A stretch of 10,821 nt of DNA from Scatocola faecipullorum (GCA_018714685.1 DVNC01000033.1:1-10821), one strand, 5' to 3'. Counted from the first letter of the stretch, positions 1 through 7,093 are shown. The notes: a model not told the origin generated them from the sequence alone. A program made the numbers and translations.

Positions 1-35
1 TCAGTCCTCTGCTCTACCAACTGAGCTACCCGAGC
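1..35 (-). tRNA. tRNA-Phe(GAA), 5' part, cut by the window edge
   Basis: Read on the minus strand, this begins with a 7-base acceptor arm GCTCGGG and the TA of positions 8-9. A D-arm follows (GCTC / AGTTGGTA / GAGC), then A26, the anticodon-stem strand GAGGA and the loop start CTGA. Position 33 is T and the first two anticodon bases are G and A, so the anticodon is GAN. The GAGGACTGA string is the one usual in bacterial tRNA-Phe(GAA), where it continues AAATCCTC. The third anticodon base and the whole 3' half lie outside the window, so Phe is by resemblance. Leu(GAG), Ile(GAU) and Val(GAC) are formally possible but fit worse. Confidence 0.88.
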
Positions 36-52
36 ATCGGTCAACGAGAGAG

Positions 53-81
53 TTTATAAAACATATTTTTCGGCTTGTCTA
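53..81 (-). promoter_or_regulatory. Promoter of tRNA-Phe
   Basis: On the minus strand a -35 box TAGACA (76-81, 5 of 6 to TTGACA) and a -10 box TATAAA (53-58, 5 of 6) are separated by exactly 17 bases. Transcription would start near 46, leaving about 11 bases of leader before the mature tRNA end at 35. The unit follows the 717-residue gene on the same strand. No hairpin terminator separates them, only a run of nine T after the stop codon. Confidence 0.7.
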
Positions 82-119
82 GCTAAAAATGATATTATTC
101 AAAAAAAAATTATCAAAAC

Positions 120-2273
120 CTAGCGGCGAGCCGACAACAGCTGCATTAAAGCCTGTTTCAAAGCTTTATCGGAAACCGTGAATTTTTCACGCTCCTGCCG
201 GTAATGCCGATAATCGCGATAAATTTTATCTTCGCTCTCATAAGTATTTTCCAACAGTCGGCGATTCTCGCCCAAGTCCATCTCCCGCAGCAGCACTTCC
301 TTATAATCGCGGACAATTCCCGCCAGCGGATTATCATCATTTATCGCTCCCGCATTCAATGCCCATACCTGGCCGAGATTTTGCTTGCTTTCCTGATGAA
401 GCGGCAGCACCATATCTTTATACGCCCCGATTAAGGAACGCAGAAATCCCTGCGCTTCCGGCGAAAACGATTCATAACCGTCAATTTCACGCAGCATTTC
501 GTCACAGGAACCGGGAGCCGACATCAACTCCATATAAAACGGAATAACATAATTGCCGCTGACCCAATAGCTGATATCCCCGGCCAGCTTTTCCTGTCCC
601 AGCCGGCGCAGTTCGGGATACAGTTCCATCCCGCTCCCGACAAAATCTTCCAGCAAATCATATTTTTCCGCCTGCATTTCTTCTGCCAAAGAAATAAAAT
701 CCTCGCTCAGCATTTCAATTTCGCCGTCAATGCTTAACTGCCGGTCGGCAAAATTTGACAGCATTAACTTCATCATCTCATGTTTCTCCGGACTGGGCGG
801 CAGCATTGCAAAAGCCTCAAAAAACCGCTCGTTTCCTTCCTCTGCGCTGACCGGCAGCTGCCCTTCATGCTCATGATAGTTATTTTCAAAATTTTCCGCC
901 AGATGAAACAAAAGCCGGTAGTCGTCTTCACTCCAGTCTTTGTCGGCGGAAATTTTTGCCAGCGTCTTTTGACCGATGCCGGAATCATTGAGAATAACGC
1001 CGGCATATTTTTCCGCCGCCGCCGAAGCGGCCGCCAACTTTCCGGCAAAACTCAGGCTTTCCTCTTTAAAGCGTTTTTCGTCTTCCGCATTTCTGCCCGA
1101 AACAACGTCACCGTCTTCAACGGCTTCCCTGCGCCTTTGTTCCCCCTCAAAATAATGTCTGATTTGCCCTTGAAACTGTTCGACATCTTCTGACAGCATC
1201 TGGCACCAGTCTCCGAGAACCGCCTTAAAATTCTCACGCCATTCCGGCAGCTGAAGAACATCGCCCTGCTTTTCATACTGCTTCCAGCGAACGCCTTCGG
1301 CATTGACTTTCTGAAAGGAGGCATCGTCAAGATAAGGGCTCAAATAACCGGGCAGAGCTTCCCCGTCCGCCCAAAAAAGTCCGGAATTTTCTTCCGAAGA
1401 CACCGACGGATAAATCATATTATTGGCAGCCTCATGCGACGGAATTTCTCCCAGATTTCGCAATTGCTCGGACAAATAACGCGCCGGATAATTAAGAACA
1501 GCCATTTTCTTTTGCGTTGCCCGGATAACTTTGCCCAATTCGGCCATCGGCCGTGCCAACGGCCATAACAGCCGCTGTTCGACATCACTGATTGCCCAGC
1601 TTTTCTGCAGTTTGTCCCAAACGCTCATCGTTACTTGCGAACTGTCAACATGGCGGTTGCCGTTCAGAAAAGTATCGCCCACGTCATACAGAATATCGGC
1701 AATCTCATCATCCTGATCCTCATCCACCACATAACCGACACTTTCCATAACACCGGCCACCTGCTGCGGCAGTGAACGATTTTCTATCGCGTCATACATC
1801 TGCTGTTTTAAAACTTCCTGTTTGGTTCTGATTTCTTCCAGCGACAAACGCAAACTGTTCTGCAGCCAGTATTTGTCCAATGCCGACACCGGCTCTTCCT
1901 GCAAATGATTCCACACGGTTTCCAACTGCTGCGGCACGGACGGCCGCGCACTGTCATACCAGGGACATACCTGCGGATAAATCCGTTTCATCTCAAAAGA
2001 CGTTTTTTCCAGCAGAACCGGAAAAGCGGCACTCAATTCAAAAGGCTCCGCCCCTTCTGCCGCCGGAATATCAATACCCGCCCCGTGATGAACCTTAAGC
2101 TCCCAAGCCAGATTTTCCAATGCGGGATAAACCGCAGACATCTCCTTGCTGTAAACAAAAAACGGCGATTTATCCGATTCGTCACGGTGAACTGCGGCCG
2201 ACAACCGTTCCGCCGCAGTCAAAAACGTCTTCATAAAACGCAAAGACGCCGGATTTTTCCGAAAATTTTTCAT
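120..2273 (-). CDS. Large acidic, helix-rich protein of unknown function (717 aa)
   Basis: I do not recognise a family. The product has no signal peptide, no membrane segment and no nucleotide-binding or metal-binding motif. It is rich in Glu, Leu, Ala and charged residues and should be almost entirely alpha-helical. Notable stretches are an acidic patch around residues 184-192 (DEDQDDE), a charged Glu/Arg-rich segment around 378-408 that leads into an Ala-rich helix (KLAAASAAAEKYAG), and a Tyr/Arg-rich helix near the C-terminus (about 684-697, with YRDYRHYRQER). Aromatic residues, Trp included, are spread through it, which suggests a folded protein. ATG at 2271-2273 is chosen as the start; a TTG lies directly before it (2274-2276), with a weak ACAGG about 12 bases upstream. 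It lies alone between the flgE terminator and tRNA-Phe and probably has its own promoter inside that terminator. Coding is likely because the frame is long, has ordinary codon use and ends cleanly. Function is unknown. Confidence 0.8.
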   Translation of the reverse strand: MKNFRKNPASLRFMKTFLTAAERLSAAVHRDESDKSPFFVYSKEMSAVYPALENLAWELKVHHGAGIDIPAAEGAEPFELSAAFPVLLEKTSFEMKRIYPQVCPWYDSARPSVPQQLETVWNHLQEEPVSALDKYWLQNSLRLSLEEIRTKQEVLKQQMYDAIENRSLPQQVAGVMESVGYVVDEDQDDEIADILYDVGDTFLNGNRHVDSSQVTMSVWDKLQKSWAISDVEQRLLWPLARPMAELGKVIRATQKKMAVLNYPARYLSEQLRNLGEIPSHEAANNMIYPSVSSEENSGLFWADGEALPGYLSPYLDDASFQKVNAEGVRWKQYEKQGDVLQLPEWRENFKAVLGDWCQMLSEDVEQFQGQIRHYFEGEQRRREAVEDGDVVSGRNAEDEKRFKEESLSFAGKLAAASAAAEKYAGVILNDSGIGQKTLAKISADKDWSEDDYRLLFHLAENFENNYHEHEGQLPVSAEEGNERFFEAFAMLPPSPEKHEMMKLMLSNFADRQLSIDGEIEMLSEDFISLAEEMQAEKYDLLEDFVGSGMELYPELRRLGQEKLAGDISYWVSGNYVIPFYMELMSAPGSCDEMLREIDGYESFSPEAQGFLRSLIGAYKDMVLPLHQESKQNLGQVWALNAGAINDDNPLAGIVRDYKEVLLREMDLGENRRLLENTYESEDKIYRDYRHYRQEREKFTVSDKALKQALMQLLSARR

Positions 2274-2308
2274 CAATTCTGCCTGTCCAATGAATAAAAG
2301 ATACCTAT

Positions 2309-2338
2309 TATATACAAAAAAGCAGCCGTTTTTGTCAA
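2309..2338 (-). promoter_or_regulatory. Putative promoter of the 717-aa gene, overlapping the flgE terminator
   Basis: On the minus strand there is a perfect -35 box TTGACA (2333-2338), an 18-base spacer and a -10-like TATATA (2309-2314); a TATAAT is offset by two bases (2307-2312). The predicted start is about 30 bases upstream of the ATG at 2273. The -35 box falls in the loop and inner stem of the flgE terminator hairpin, so the two signals share DNA. The spacer is one base longer than ideal. No transcript evidence is available. Confidence 0.5.
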
Positions 2339-2355
2339 CACAAATAACGGCTGCT
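2315..2355 (-). terminator. Rho-independent terminator of flgE
   Basis: AGCAGCCGTT (2321-2330) pairs with AACGGCTGCT (2346-2355). The stem continues inward with TTTGT (2331-2335) against ACAAA (2340-2344), leaving one bulged base and a 4-base loop. Read on the minus strand, the hairpin follows the flgE stop codon by 25 bases and ends in a run of six T. This is a strong intrinsic terminator in the flgE direction. On the plus strand the T run is missing. Confidence 0.88.
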
Positions 2356-2380
2356 TTCTCAGATTTCCTGCAGAAACCGA

Positions 2381-3598
2381 CTATGTTTTCAGATTGACAA
2401 TCGTCTGCAACATCTCGTTATTAGCGGTAAACGACTGCGTATTCAGCGAATAGGCCCGCTGCACGACAATCATCTTGGCAAACTCGCTCTCTACGTTAAC
2501 CGCAGAAGCTTCAACCGCCTGCGGCTGCAGCAGGTTAGCGATATTTTTGTCCGGCCCGTTGACATAATGGCTGGCACCGGTATCATTGCTGGCCTCAAAC
2601 AACGTATTGTTTACCGGAATCAGATTATCCGCCGATTCAAAACCGACCAGCGCCAACTTGCCGTAAACCAGTTCATTTCCGTTGCTGTACGAGGCCTTAA
2701 CCACGCCGTTTTCGTCAATATAACTTTTAACAAAATTTCCGCTCGGCGCACCGTCCTGATCAACTTTGGTAATTCCGGTTCCGCCCGCATACTGCGTCAT
2801 ATTTGCAATGTCAATATTAACATTGTTGCTGCTGCCGTCATCCCAAGCGACCGAAACGTCAATGTTTTTCGGGCTCAGCAATGTGCCGTCGGCATTAAAG
2901 ACAGCCTCAACCGGACCGCCCGTCACCGTACCGTCTTCAATATTAAAGTTTATTTCCCAGGTATTGACCTTTCCCTCAACTTTAGAAAAGACCATATTCA
3001 TCGTCCGGCCGTCATTATTCGGCCCGTAAACGGTAATGCTGTATGCGCTGCTGTCAACCCCGTCGGCGGGAACATTGGCCACCACTTCGGCTTTGGTTGT
3101 CGGCACCGAAGGAATTTTTTCCTGATAAACGATTTCAATATCCGTCGGCGTCGAACCAAATCCGTTGCCGGAGGCCGGAAAGCCCTGAACCTTATAACCG
3201 TTTCCGGTCACCAGATAAGTCCGGCCGTTCTGGGTCAGAGTCGTAAAATCGCCGGCCCGGGTATAATAAATATTGCCGCCGGAATCCTTAACCTCAAAAA
3301 ATGCGTTTTCACCGTTAATCGCCACGTCATAGCTGTTGCCGGTGGCGGTAATCGTTCCCTGTTTGTTGACCAGCGTCCGGTCATAATAGCTGACACCGTT
3401 GATATTCACCCGGCTGGAGCTAAGCTCATCCACCGTGTTGTTAAAGTTCGGCGTGCTGCCCAGCAAAGTGTTAAACATGGTTTCATTCGGCTTATAACCG
3501 ACTGTCCGCATATTGGCAAAGTTCGTGCTCACCGTCTCCAGCGCATGTGCCTGTGCCGACATACCGGTAACCGAGGGAGTAAAACTGCTTAAAGCCAT
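2381..3598 (-). CDS. flgE: Flagellar hook protein FlgE
   Basis: This is the structural subunit of the flagellar hook, the curved joint between rod and filament. It is exported by the flagellar type III system and polymerises outside the cell. The N-terminal rod/hook motif is clear (residues 11-36, TGMSAQAHALETVSTNFANM followed by RTVGYK). The central FlgE/F/G-like beta domain contains NGENAFFEV and YTRAGDF (about 95-118), and the hook-specific TQYAGG segment lies further on. The C-terminal helix from about 364 has the family signature VNVESEFAKMIVVQRAYSLN and ends in TANNEMLQTIVNLKT. At 405 residues it matches FlgE (about 400) rather than the shorter FlgF or FlgG (about 250-260). The ATG at 3596-3598 has an AAAGGAA ribosome site 7-8 bases upstream. 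It has its own sigma-54-type promoter and terminator. No other flagellar gene is in the window, which is unusual because flgE normally sits near flgD or flgK. Confidence 0.96.
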   Translation of the reverse strand: MALSSFTPSVTGMSAQAHALETVSTNFANMRTVGYKPNETMFNTLLGSTPNFNNTVDELSSSRVNINGVSYYDRTLVNKQGTITATGNSYDVAINGENAFFEVKDSGGNIYYTRAGDFTTLTQNGRTYLVTGNGYKVQGFPASGNGFGSTPTDIEIVYQEKIPSVPTTKAEVVANVPADGVDSSAYSITVYGPNNDGRTMNMVFSKVEGKVNTWEINFNIEDGTVTGGPVEAVFNADGTLLSPKNIDVSVAWDDGSSNNVNIDIANMTQYAGGTGITKVDQDGAPSGNFVKSYIDENGVVKASYSNGNELVYGKLALVGFESADNLIPVNNTLFEASNDTGASHYVNGPDKNIANLLQPQAVEASAVNVESEFAKMIVVQRAYSLNTQSFTANNEMLQTIVNLKT

Positions 3599-3635
3599 TT
3601 GTAAATTCCTTTAAAGATTCATCTGAGAAACCATA

Positions 3636-3651
3636 TGCAAAATCTGTGCCA
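3636..3651 (-). promoter_or_regulatory. Sigma-54 (RpoN) promoter of flgE
   Basis: The minus strand reads TGGCAC-N5-TTGCA, a near-perfect match to the -24/-12 consensus, with the invariant GG and GC spaced by ten bases. Transcription would start near 3625, leaving about 27 bases of leader that contain the flgE ribosome site. The -24 box begins seven bases after the stop codon of the upstream transporter gene. Sigma-54 control of hook genes is established in Caulobacter and several other flagellated proteobacteria. An activator site (for example for an FlbD-like protein) was not identified. Confidence 0.85.
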
Positions 3652-3657
3652 TTTATT

Positions 3658-4092
3658 TTATCCCAGCGCCACCAGAATAATCCCTGCCGTAATCAGCCCG
3701 ATCCCCGCCGCACTCATCACGGAAACCGTCTCATGCAGAAAAACAACCGCCGCCGTGGCCGCCAAAACGACGCTCAACTTGTCCACCGGGGCCACTTGGG
3801 AAACCTTGCCGTATTTTAATGCCGTAAAATAAAACAGCCAGGACAACGCTCCCGCCACGCCGCTCAAAAGAATAAAGGTCATTGCTCTTTTGTCGGCCCA
3901 AAGCTCCGGCAGATGCTCCCAGCGGCGCTGAAAAACGGCCACAGCCACCAAAAAAGCTGCCATAATCACGGCTCTTACCGCTGTTGCCGTATGAGCATCC
4001 AGTCCTTGCAGACCGATTTTTCCGAACACGCTGACCATTGCTGCCGCAACCGCCGACAACAAGGCATAAACCAGCCATAAATAATTTTCCAT
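3658..4092 (-). CDS. Small EamA-type (drug/metabolite transporter superfamily) membrane protein
   Basis: The 144-residue product is an inner-membrane protein with about five hydrophobic helices (roughly residues 3-23, 34-54, 71-91, 97-119 and 124-143). It carries one EamA domain, where most family members carry two. Features typical of the single-domain group are visible: a FGKIGL segment after helix 1, a TATAVRA segment entering helix 2, WLFYFTALKYGKVSQVAPVDKLSVVL across helices 3-4, and a Glu after helix 4 (FLHETVS). Such proteins usually act as homo- or heterodimers, and the substrate cannot be read from sequence. The start at MENYLWL is preferred because GGGAG lies about six bases before this ATG. 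An upstream in-frame ATG would add 31 non-hydrophobic residues and has no good ribosome site. flgE follows on the same strand but has its own promoter, so a shared function is not implied. Confidence 0.88.
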   Translation of the reverse strand: MENYLWLVYALLSAVAAAMVSVFGKIGLQGLDAHTATAVRAVIMAAFLVAVAVFQRRWEHLPELWADKRAMTFILLSGVAGALSWLFYFTALKYGKVSQVAPVDKLSVVLAATAAVVFLHETVSVMSAAGIGLITAGIILVALG

Positions 4093-4368
4093 TTTTTCTC
4101 CCTTCGCTTTGAACAGCATAGCCCGAATGCATAATCCGTGCCGTATGGTTTCTATCTTTGCGAGAATAAGAACATAATCCGGCAATCGATTTTGAAAGGT
4201 GCGGACAACTTATTCACATTTTATACAAAAATAGTCATTTTTGCCCGTTTTTTATGCAAAAAGAGCAAAAAAGTAATATTTTTGTTGTTTTTTTGCAAAA
4301 TAGGCGGTAATAATTCAGGTCTAAGATTGATAAAATTTTAATAATTTTTCGAAAGAGAGAATAACAAT
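4093..4368. promoter_or_regulatory. Divergent AT-rich intergenic region between the EamA gene and accB
   Basis: This 276-bp stretch separates two divergently transcribed genes and must hold both promoters. It is strongly AT-rich and has many A and T runs. The hexamer GCAAAA occurs four times within about 65 bases: plus strand at 4256, 4265 and 4295, minus strand at 4238-4244. No unambiguous -35/-10 pair stands out. For accB the best candidate is TTGTTT-N17-TAATAA ending near 4313, which is weak. No convincing gene lies here. Confidence 0.55.
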
Positions 4369-4854
4369 ATGTCTAATCCCCTGGATACCAAAGTCATCAG
4401 CAAACTAGCTGAAATTCTTGACAAGAGCAACCTCACCGAACTTGAATATGAAGATGAAGGCTGCCGCATCTGCCTGACCAGAGAATTGCCGCATCCGGCA
4501 CCGCTTCCGCCGGTCCACCCGGCTCCCGTACCGCCTGCATTTGCACCGGCTCCCGTCATGCCGCAGCCTGCTGCTCCGGCTCCCGCTGCCCCGGTTTCGG
4601 AAGAAGACTATGCCAAACTTCCCGGTGCAGTCAAATCTCCGATGGTCGGCGTTGTTTACCTCTCCAGCGATCCGAATTCCCCTGATTATGTTAAAGTCGG
4701 CGACACTGTCAGCGCCGGTGACACTGTTTGCCTGATTGAAGCCATGAAAACTTTCAACCCGGTTAAAGCCCACATGGCCGGTAAAGTTACCAAAATTTTG
4801 GTTTCCGGCGGCGATCCGGTTGAATATGGCGAACCGTTAATCATTATTGAATAA
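4369..4854 (+). CDS. accB: Biotin carboxyl carrier protein of acetyl-CoA carboxylase (AccB)
   Basis: AccB carries the biotin that is carboxylated by AccC and then donates CO2 to acetyl-CoA at the carboxyltransferase AccAD, giving malonyl-CoA for fatty acid synthesis in the cytoplasm. The 161-residue product has the expected parts. The N-terminal segment is helical (residues 1-40). A Pro/Ala-rich flexible linker follows (about 41-75). The C-terminal biotinyl domain (about 86-161) has SPMVGVVY at its start and the biotin site EAMKTFN, with Lys127 as the biotinylated residue. Many bacteria have EAMKMMN here; Thr-Phe or Thr-Met at these positions is common in alphaproteobacteria. The thumb-like insertion DPNSPDYVKVGD before the site is typical of bacterial AccB. 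The ribosome site is weak (GAGAG about ten bases before ATG). accC starts 18 bases after the stop codon, so the two form an operon. Confidence 0.96.
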   Translation: MSNPLDTKVISKLAEILDKSNLTELEYEDEGCRICLTRELPHPAPLPPVHPAPVPPAFAPAPVMPQPAAPAPAAPVSEEDYAKLPGAVKSPMVGVVYLSSDPNSPDYVKVGDTVSAGDTVCLIEAMKTFNPVKAHMAGKVTKILVSGGDPVEYGEPLIIIE

Positions 4855-4872
4855 CTTTTTAGGGAAATCATA

Positions 4873-6228
4873 ATGTTTGAAAAAGTACTGATTGCCAACC
4901 GCGGCGAAGTTGCCCTTCGTATTCATCGCGCCTGTCGCGAAATGGGCATCCGCACGGTTGCCGTACATTCTGAAGCCGACGCGAACGCCATGCATGTCCG
5001 TCTGGCCGACGAAGCGGTCTGTATCGGGCCCGCCCGTTCGACCGATTCTTATTTAAACAAAGCGGCAATTATTTCCGCCGCGCTTATCAGCGGCGCCGAT
5101 GCCATTCACCCCGGTTTCGGTTTTCTGTCGGAAAACGCCGACTTTGCTGAAATGGTCGAAAAGCACGGCATTACTTTCATCGGGCCGACGGCAGACCAGA
5201 TGCGCCTGATGGGCGATAAAATTACCGCCCGCAAAGTCGCTCAGGAAGCAGGCATTCCGGTAACTCCCGGCTCTCCGGCGCTGGAAAGCGTGGAAATGGC
5301 CATTGAATGGGCCAACAAAATCGGCTATCCGGTCATTGTCAAAGCAACTGCCGGCGGCGGCGGCAAGGGCATGAAAATCGCCTTTAACGACGACGAAATG
5401 AAAGAAGCCTACACCATGGCCCGCGCCGAAGCCAAGGCAGCATTCACCAGCGACGTCGTTTATATGGAGAAATATCTCCAGAAACCGCGCCACATCGAAA
5501 TGCAGATTCTGGCAGACAAATACGGACACGTTGTTCACCTCGGCGAACGCGATTGTTCTATCCAGCGCAGCAATCAAAAGGTTATCGAAGAATGTCCCTC
5601 TCCGGCGTTAAACAGCCAGCAGCGGCAGGAAATCGGCGAAATTGTCCGTAAAGCGATTGAAAAAATCGGCTATACCAACGCGGGAACACTGGAATTTCTT
5701 TATGAAGACGGCCGCTTTTATTTCATGGAAATGAATACCCGTCTTCAGGTAGAACATCCGATTACCGAAGCCATTACCGGCATAGATATCGTCCGCGAAC
5801 AAATCCGCATTGCCAGCGGTGCCGCCCTCGGCTACACGCAGGATGACATCACTTTCCACGGCCACGCCATTGAATGCCGTATCAATGCCGAAGACCCGGA
5901 AACTTTCGTTCCCTGCCCCGGTAAAATTACCGAATGGCACGCACCCGGGGGGCTGGGTATCCGCGTTGATTCGGAAATCTACTCCGGCTACAGCATTCCG
6001 CCGTTCTACGACAGCATGATTGCCAAACTGATTGTTCACGGCAAAACCCGCAATGCCGCACTGATGCGTTTGCGCCGGGCTTTGGAAGAATTTGTTATTG
6101 AAGGCGTCAAAACAACCATTCCGCTTCATCAGGAAATTATTTCCCAGGCGGAATATATCGACGGCCAATACAACATCCACTGGCTGGAACAATTTATGGA
6201 AAAGAAAAAAGCCGCCGAAGGCAAATAG
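4873..6228 (+). CDS. accC: Biotin carboxylase subunit of acetyl-CoA carboxylase (AccC)
   Basis: AccC uses ATP and bicarbonate to carboxylate the biotin on AccB. The 451-residue length is normal (E. coli 449). The N-terminal domain starts FEKVLIANRGEVALRI. The ATP-grasp domain has Lys116 (MGDKITARK), Lys157 and the glycine-rich lid GGGGKGM (161-167). The active site has Lys236, Glu274, Glu286, Asn288, Arg290 (MNTRLQVEH) and Glu294, and Arg336 lies in ECRINAEDP. All key catalytic residues are present. Two small departures from E. coli are HPGFGF for HPGYGF (Phe82) and QRSNQK for QRRHQK (Ser233, Asn234). Both lie near the nucleotide site, and the second region varies across the family. The ATG has AGGGA eight bases upstream. 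The lack of a carboxyltransferase or fused biotin domain in the same chain argues for AccC over pyruvate or propionyl-CoA carboxylase subunits, as does the accB neighbour. Confidence 0.97.
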   Translation: MFEKVLIANRGEVALRIHRACREMGIRTVAVHSEADANAMHVRLADEAVCIGPARSTDSYLNKAAIISAALISGADAIHPGFGFLSENADFAEMVEKHGITFIGPTADQMRLMGDKITARKVAQEAGIPVTPGSPALESVEMAIEWANKIGYPVIVKATAGGGGKGMKIAFNDDEMKEAYTMARAEAKAAFTSDVVYMEKYLQKPRHIEMQILADKYGHVVHLGERDCSIQRSNQKVIEECPSPALNSQQRQEIGEIVRKAIEKIGYTNAGTLEFLYEDGRFYFMEMNTRLQVEHPITEAITGIDIVREQIRIASGAALGYTQDDITFHGHAIECRINAEDPETFVPCPGKITEWHAPGGLGIRVDSEIYSGYSIPPFYDSMIAKLIVHGKTRNAALMRLRRALEEFVIEGVKTTIPLHQEIISQAEYIDGQYNIHWLEQFMEKKKAAEGK

Positions 6229-6239
6229 TTATTCTCGTC

Positions 6240-6265
6240 AAACCCCTCCTCACCGAGGGGTTTTT
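6240..6265 (+). terminator. Rho-independent terminator of accBC
   Basis: AAACCCCTC (6240-6248) pairs with GAGGGGTTT (6255-6263) around a 6-base loop, and the T run extends to 6265. It lies 12 bases after the accC stop codon and closes the accBC unit. Confidence 0.9.
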
Positions 6266-6315
6266 CATTGCCTCACGAACAATACACAAGAAATCATTTT
6301 AAAATAGATTTCCTT

Positions 6316-6321
6316 TATAAT
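6316..6321 (+). promoter_or_regulatory. Possible -10 element for the six-helix membrane protein gene
   Basis: A perfect TATAAT lies about 45 bases before the start codon of the next gene and just after the accBC terminator, so a promoter is expected here. The sequence 17-18 bases upstream (ATCATT) is a poor -35 box. This is suggestive only. Confidence 0.3.
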
Positions 6322-6367
6322 TGGATTAAGATGAACTTATCGTTTTTCTATAAGTAAGGAGCTGACC

Positions 6368-7084
6368 ATGTCTAACCGCCTGCCTGTCTTTGATGTTTTC
6401 CGCAACAGCTTCCGCTACATGCTGGAACATTACCGCATCTTGAGCCTTTTCTGTATTTTCTCCTTTTTGGGAATATACATGCTCGGCGGTTTCAATCTGG
6501 CGGACAACCTGTTGGGCGGCGCATTTTATCTTCTTTACACCTATCTGTTCTATTTCATTTTTGTCCGGGTTTATTTCAACCGGCAGAAATTATTTTCCAA
6601 GCCGGAATTTATTAACGCCCTGGTACGCATCATCACCATCAGCTTGCTGGCATTCGCCAGCCTCATGCTGTTGGAAACGGCGGTTTTGTTCTTTCTCTGG
6701 CTGTTGAATCCGCTGGAAATTTATCCCCACATCCGTGAAATGTGGACTAATTTCATCGCTTCCAACACTTTCCGCTATGCCTTATACGGAGGAATGTTCC
6801 TCTTCCTGACCGTCATCTTTTATATCCCGGCGCTGGCCTGGGTCTCCGCCGTCATCGGACGCAACGCCTCCATTACCCTTACCTTCTTTCACACCAAAGA
6901 CAACTATCTGCGCATTTTTCTGATTTGCTTTATTGTTTACGGCCTGCTCCCATTTGTCATTTTTATGCTTTCAGCCAATTCCTGGTTATTGCGCGCCGCA
7001 TTCACGGCCATATTCACTGTTGTTCAGTGTGTTATCTACCTCCATATTTATGAATTCTTTTATAAAGTCAGAAAACATAAATAA
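6368..7084 (+). CDS. Six-helix integral membrane protein of unknown function
   Basis: The 238-residue product has about six hydrophobic helices (roughly residues 22-42, 48-70, 85-113, 135-162, 181-203 and 207-228). The N-terminus is short and likely cytoplasmic, with the amphipathic segment DVFRNSFRYMLEHY. The C-terminus is basic (FYKVRKHK), consistent with a cytoplasmic tail under the positive-inside rule. It is very rich in Phe, Leu and Tyr. Only a few charged residues occur inside the hydrophobic part, and I see no catalytic motif. The layout resembles uncharacterised membrane proteins with an N-terminal amphipathic helix before a helix bundle, but I cannot name a family. The ATG has a strong ribosome site AAGGAG seven bases upstream. 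The gene lies alone, between the accBC terminator and a shared terminator with the converging aminotransferase gene. Confidence 0.85.
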   Translation: MSNRLPVFDVFRNSFRYMLEHYRILSLFCIFSFLGIYMLGGFNLADNLLGGAFYLLYTYLFYFIFVRVYFNRQKLFSKPEFINALVRIITISLLAFASLMLLETAVLFFLWLLNPLEIYPHIREMWTNFIASNTFRYALYGGMFLFLTVIFYIPALAWVSAVIGRNASITLTFFHTKDNYLRIFLICFIVYGLLPFVIFMLSANSWLLRAAFTAIFTVVQCVIYLHIYEFFYKVRKHK

Positions 7085-7093
7085 AAAAACCCA

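Noticed and set aside
36..119. Terminator after the 717-residue gene
   Set aside because: Only a 5-bp TGATA/TATCA pairing around an A/T run is visible, too weak to call; the region is better explained as the tRNA-Phe promoter.
2567..3592. Long open frame (341 codons) on the plus strand opposite flgE
   Set aside because: It lies wholly antisense to the well-supported flgE, its product is a low-complexity Arg/Asn/Ile/Val-rich string with no family, and it has no ribosome site.
4093..4185. N-terminal extension of the EamA protein
   Set aside because: The extra 31 residues are not hydrophobic and lack a ribosome site, while the internal ATG at 4090-4092 has a good one directly before the first membrane helix.
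4138..4341. Small open frame (67 codons) in the EamA-accB gap
   Set aside because: Composition follows AT-rich DNA (Phe, Lys, Ile), with no good ribosome site and no recognisable product.
5053..6192. Two minus-strand open frames opposite accC (174 and 194 codons)
   Set aside because: They are antisense shadows of a conserved gene, Phe/Asn/Val-rich without motifs.
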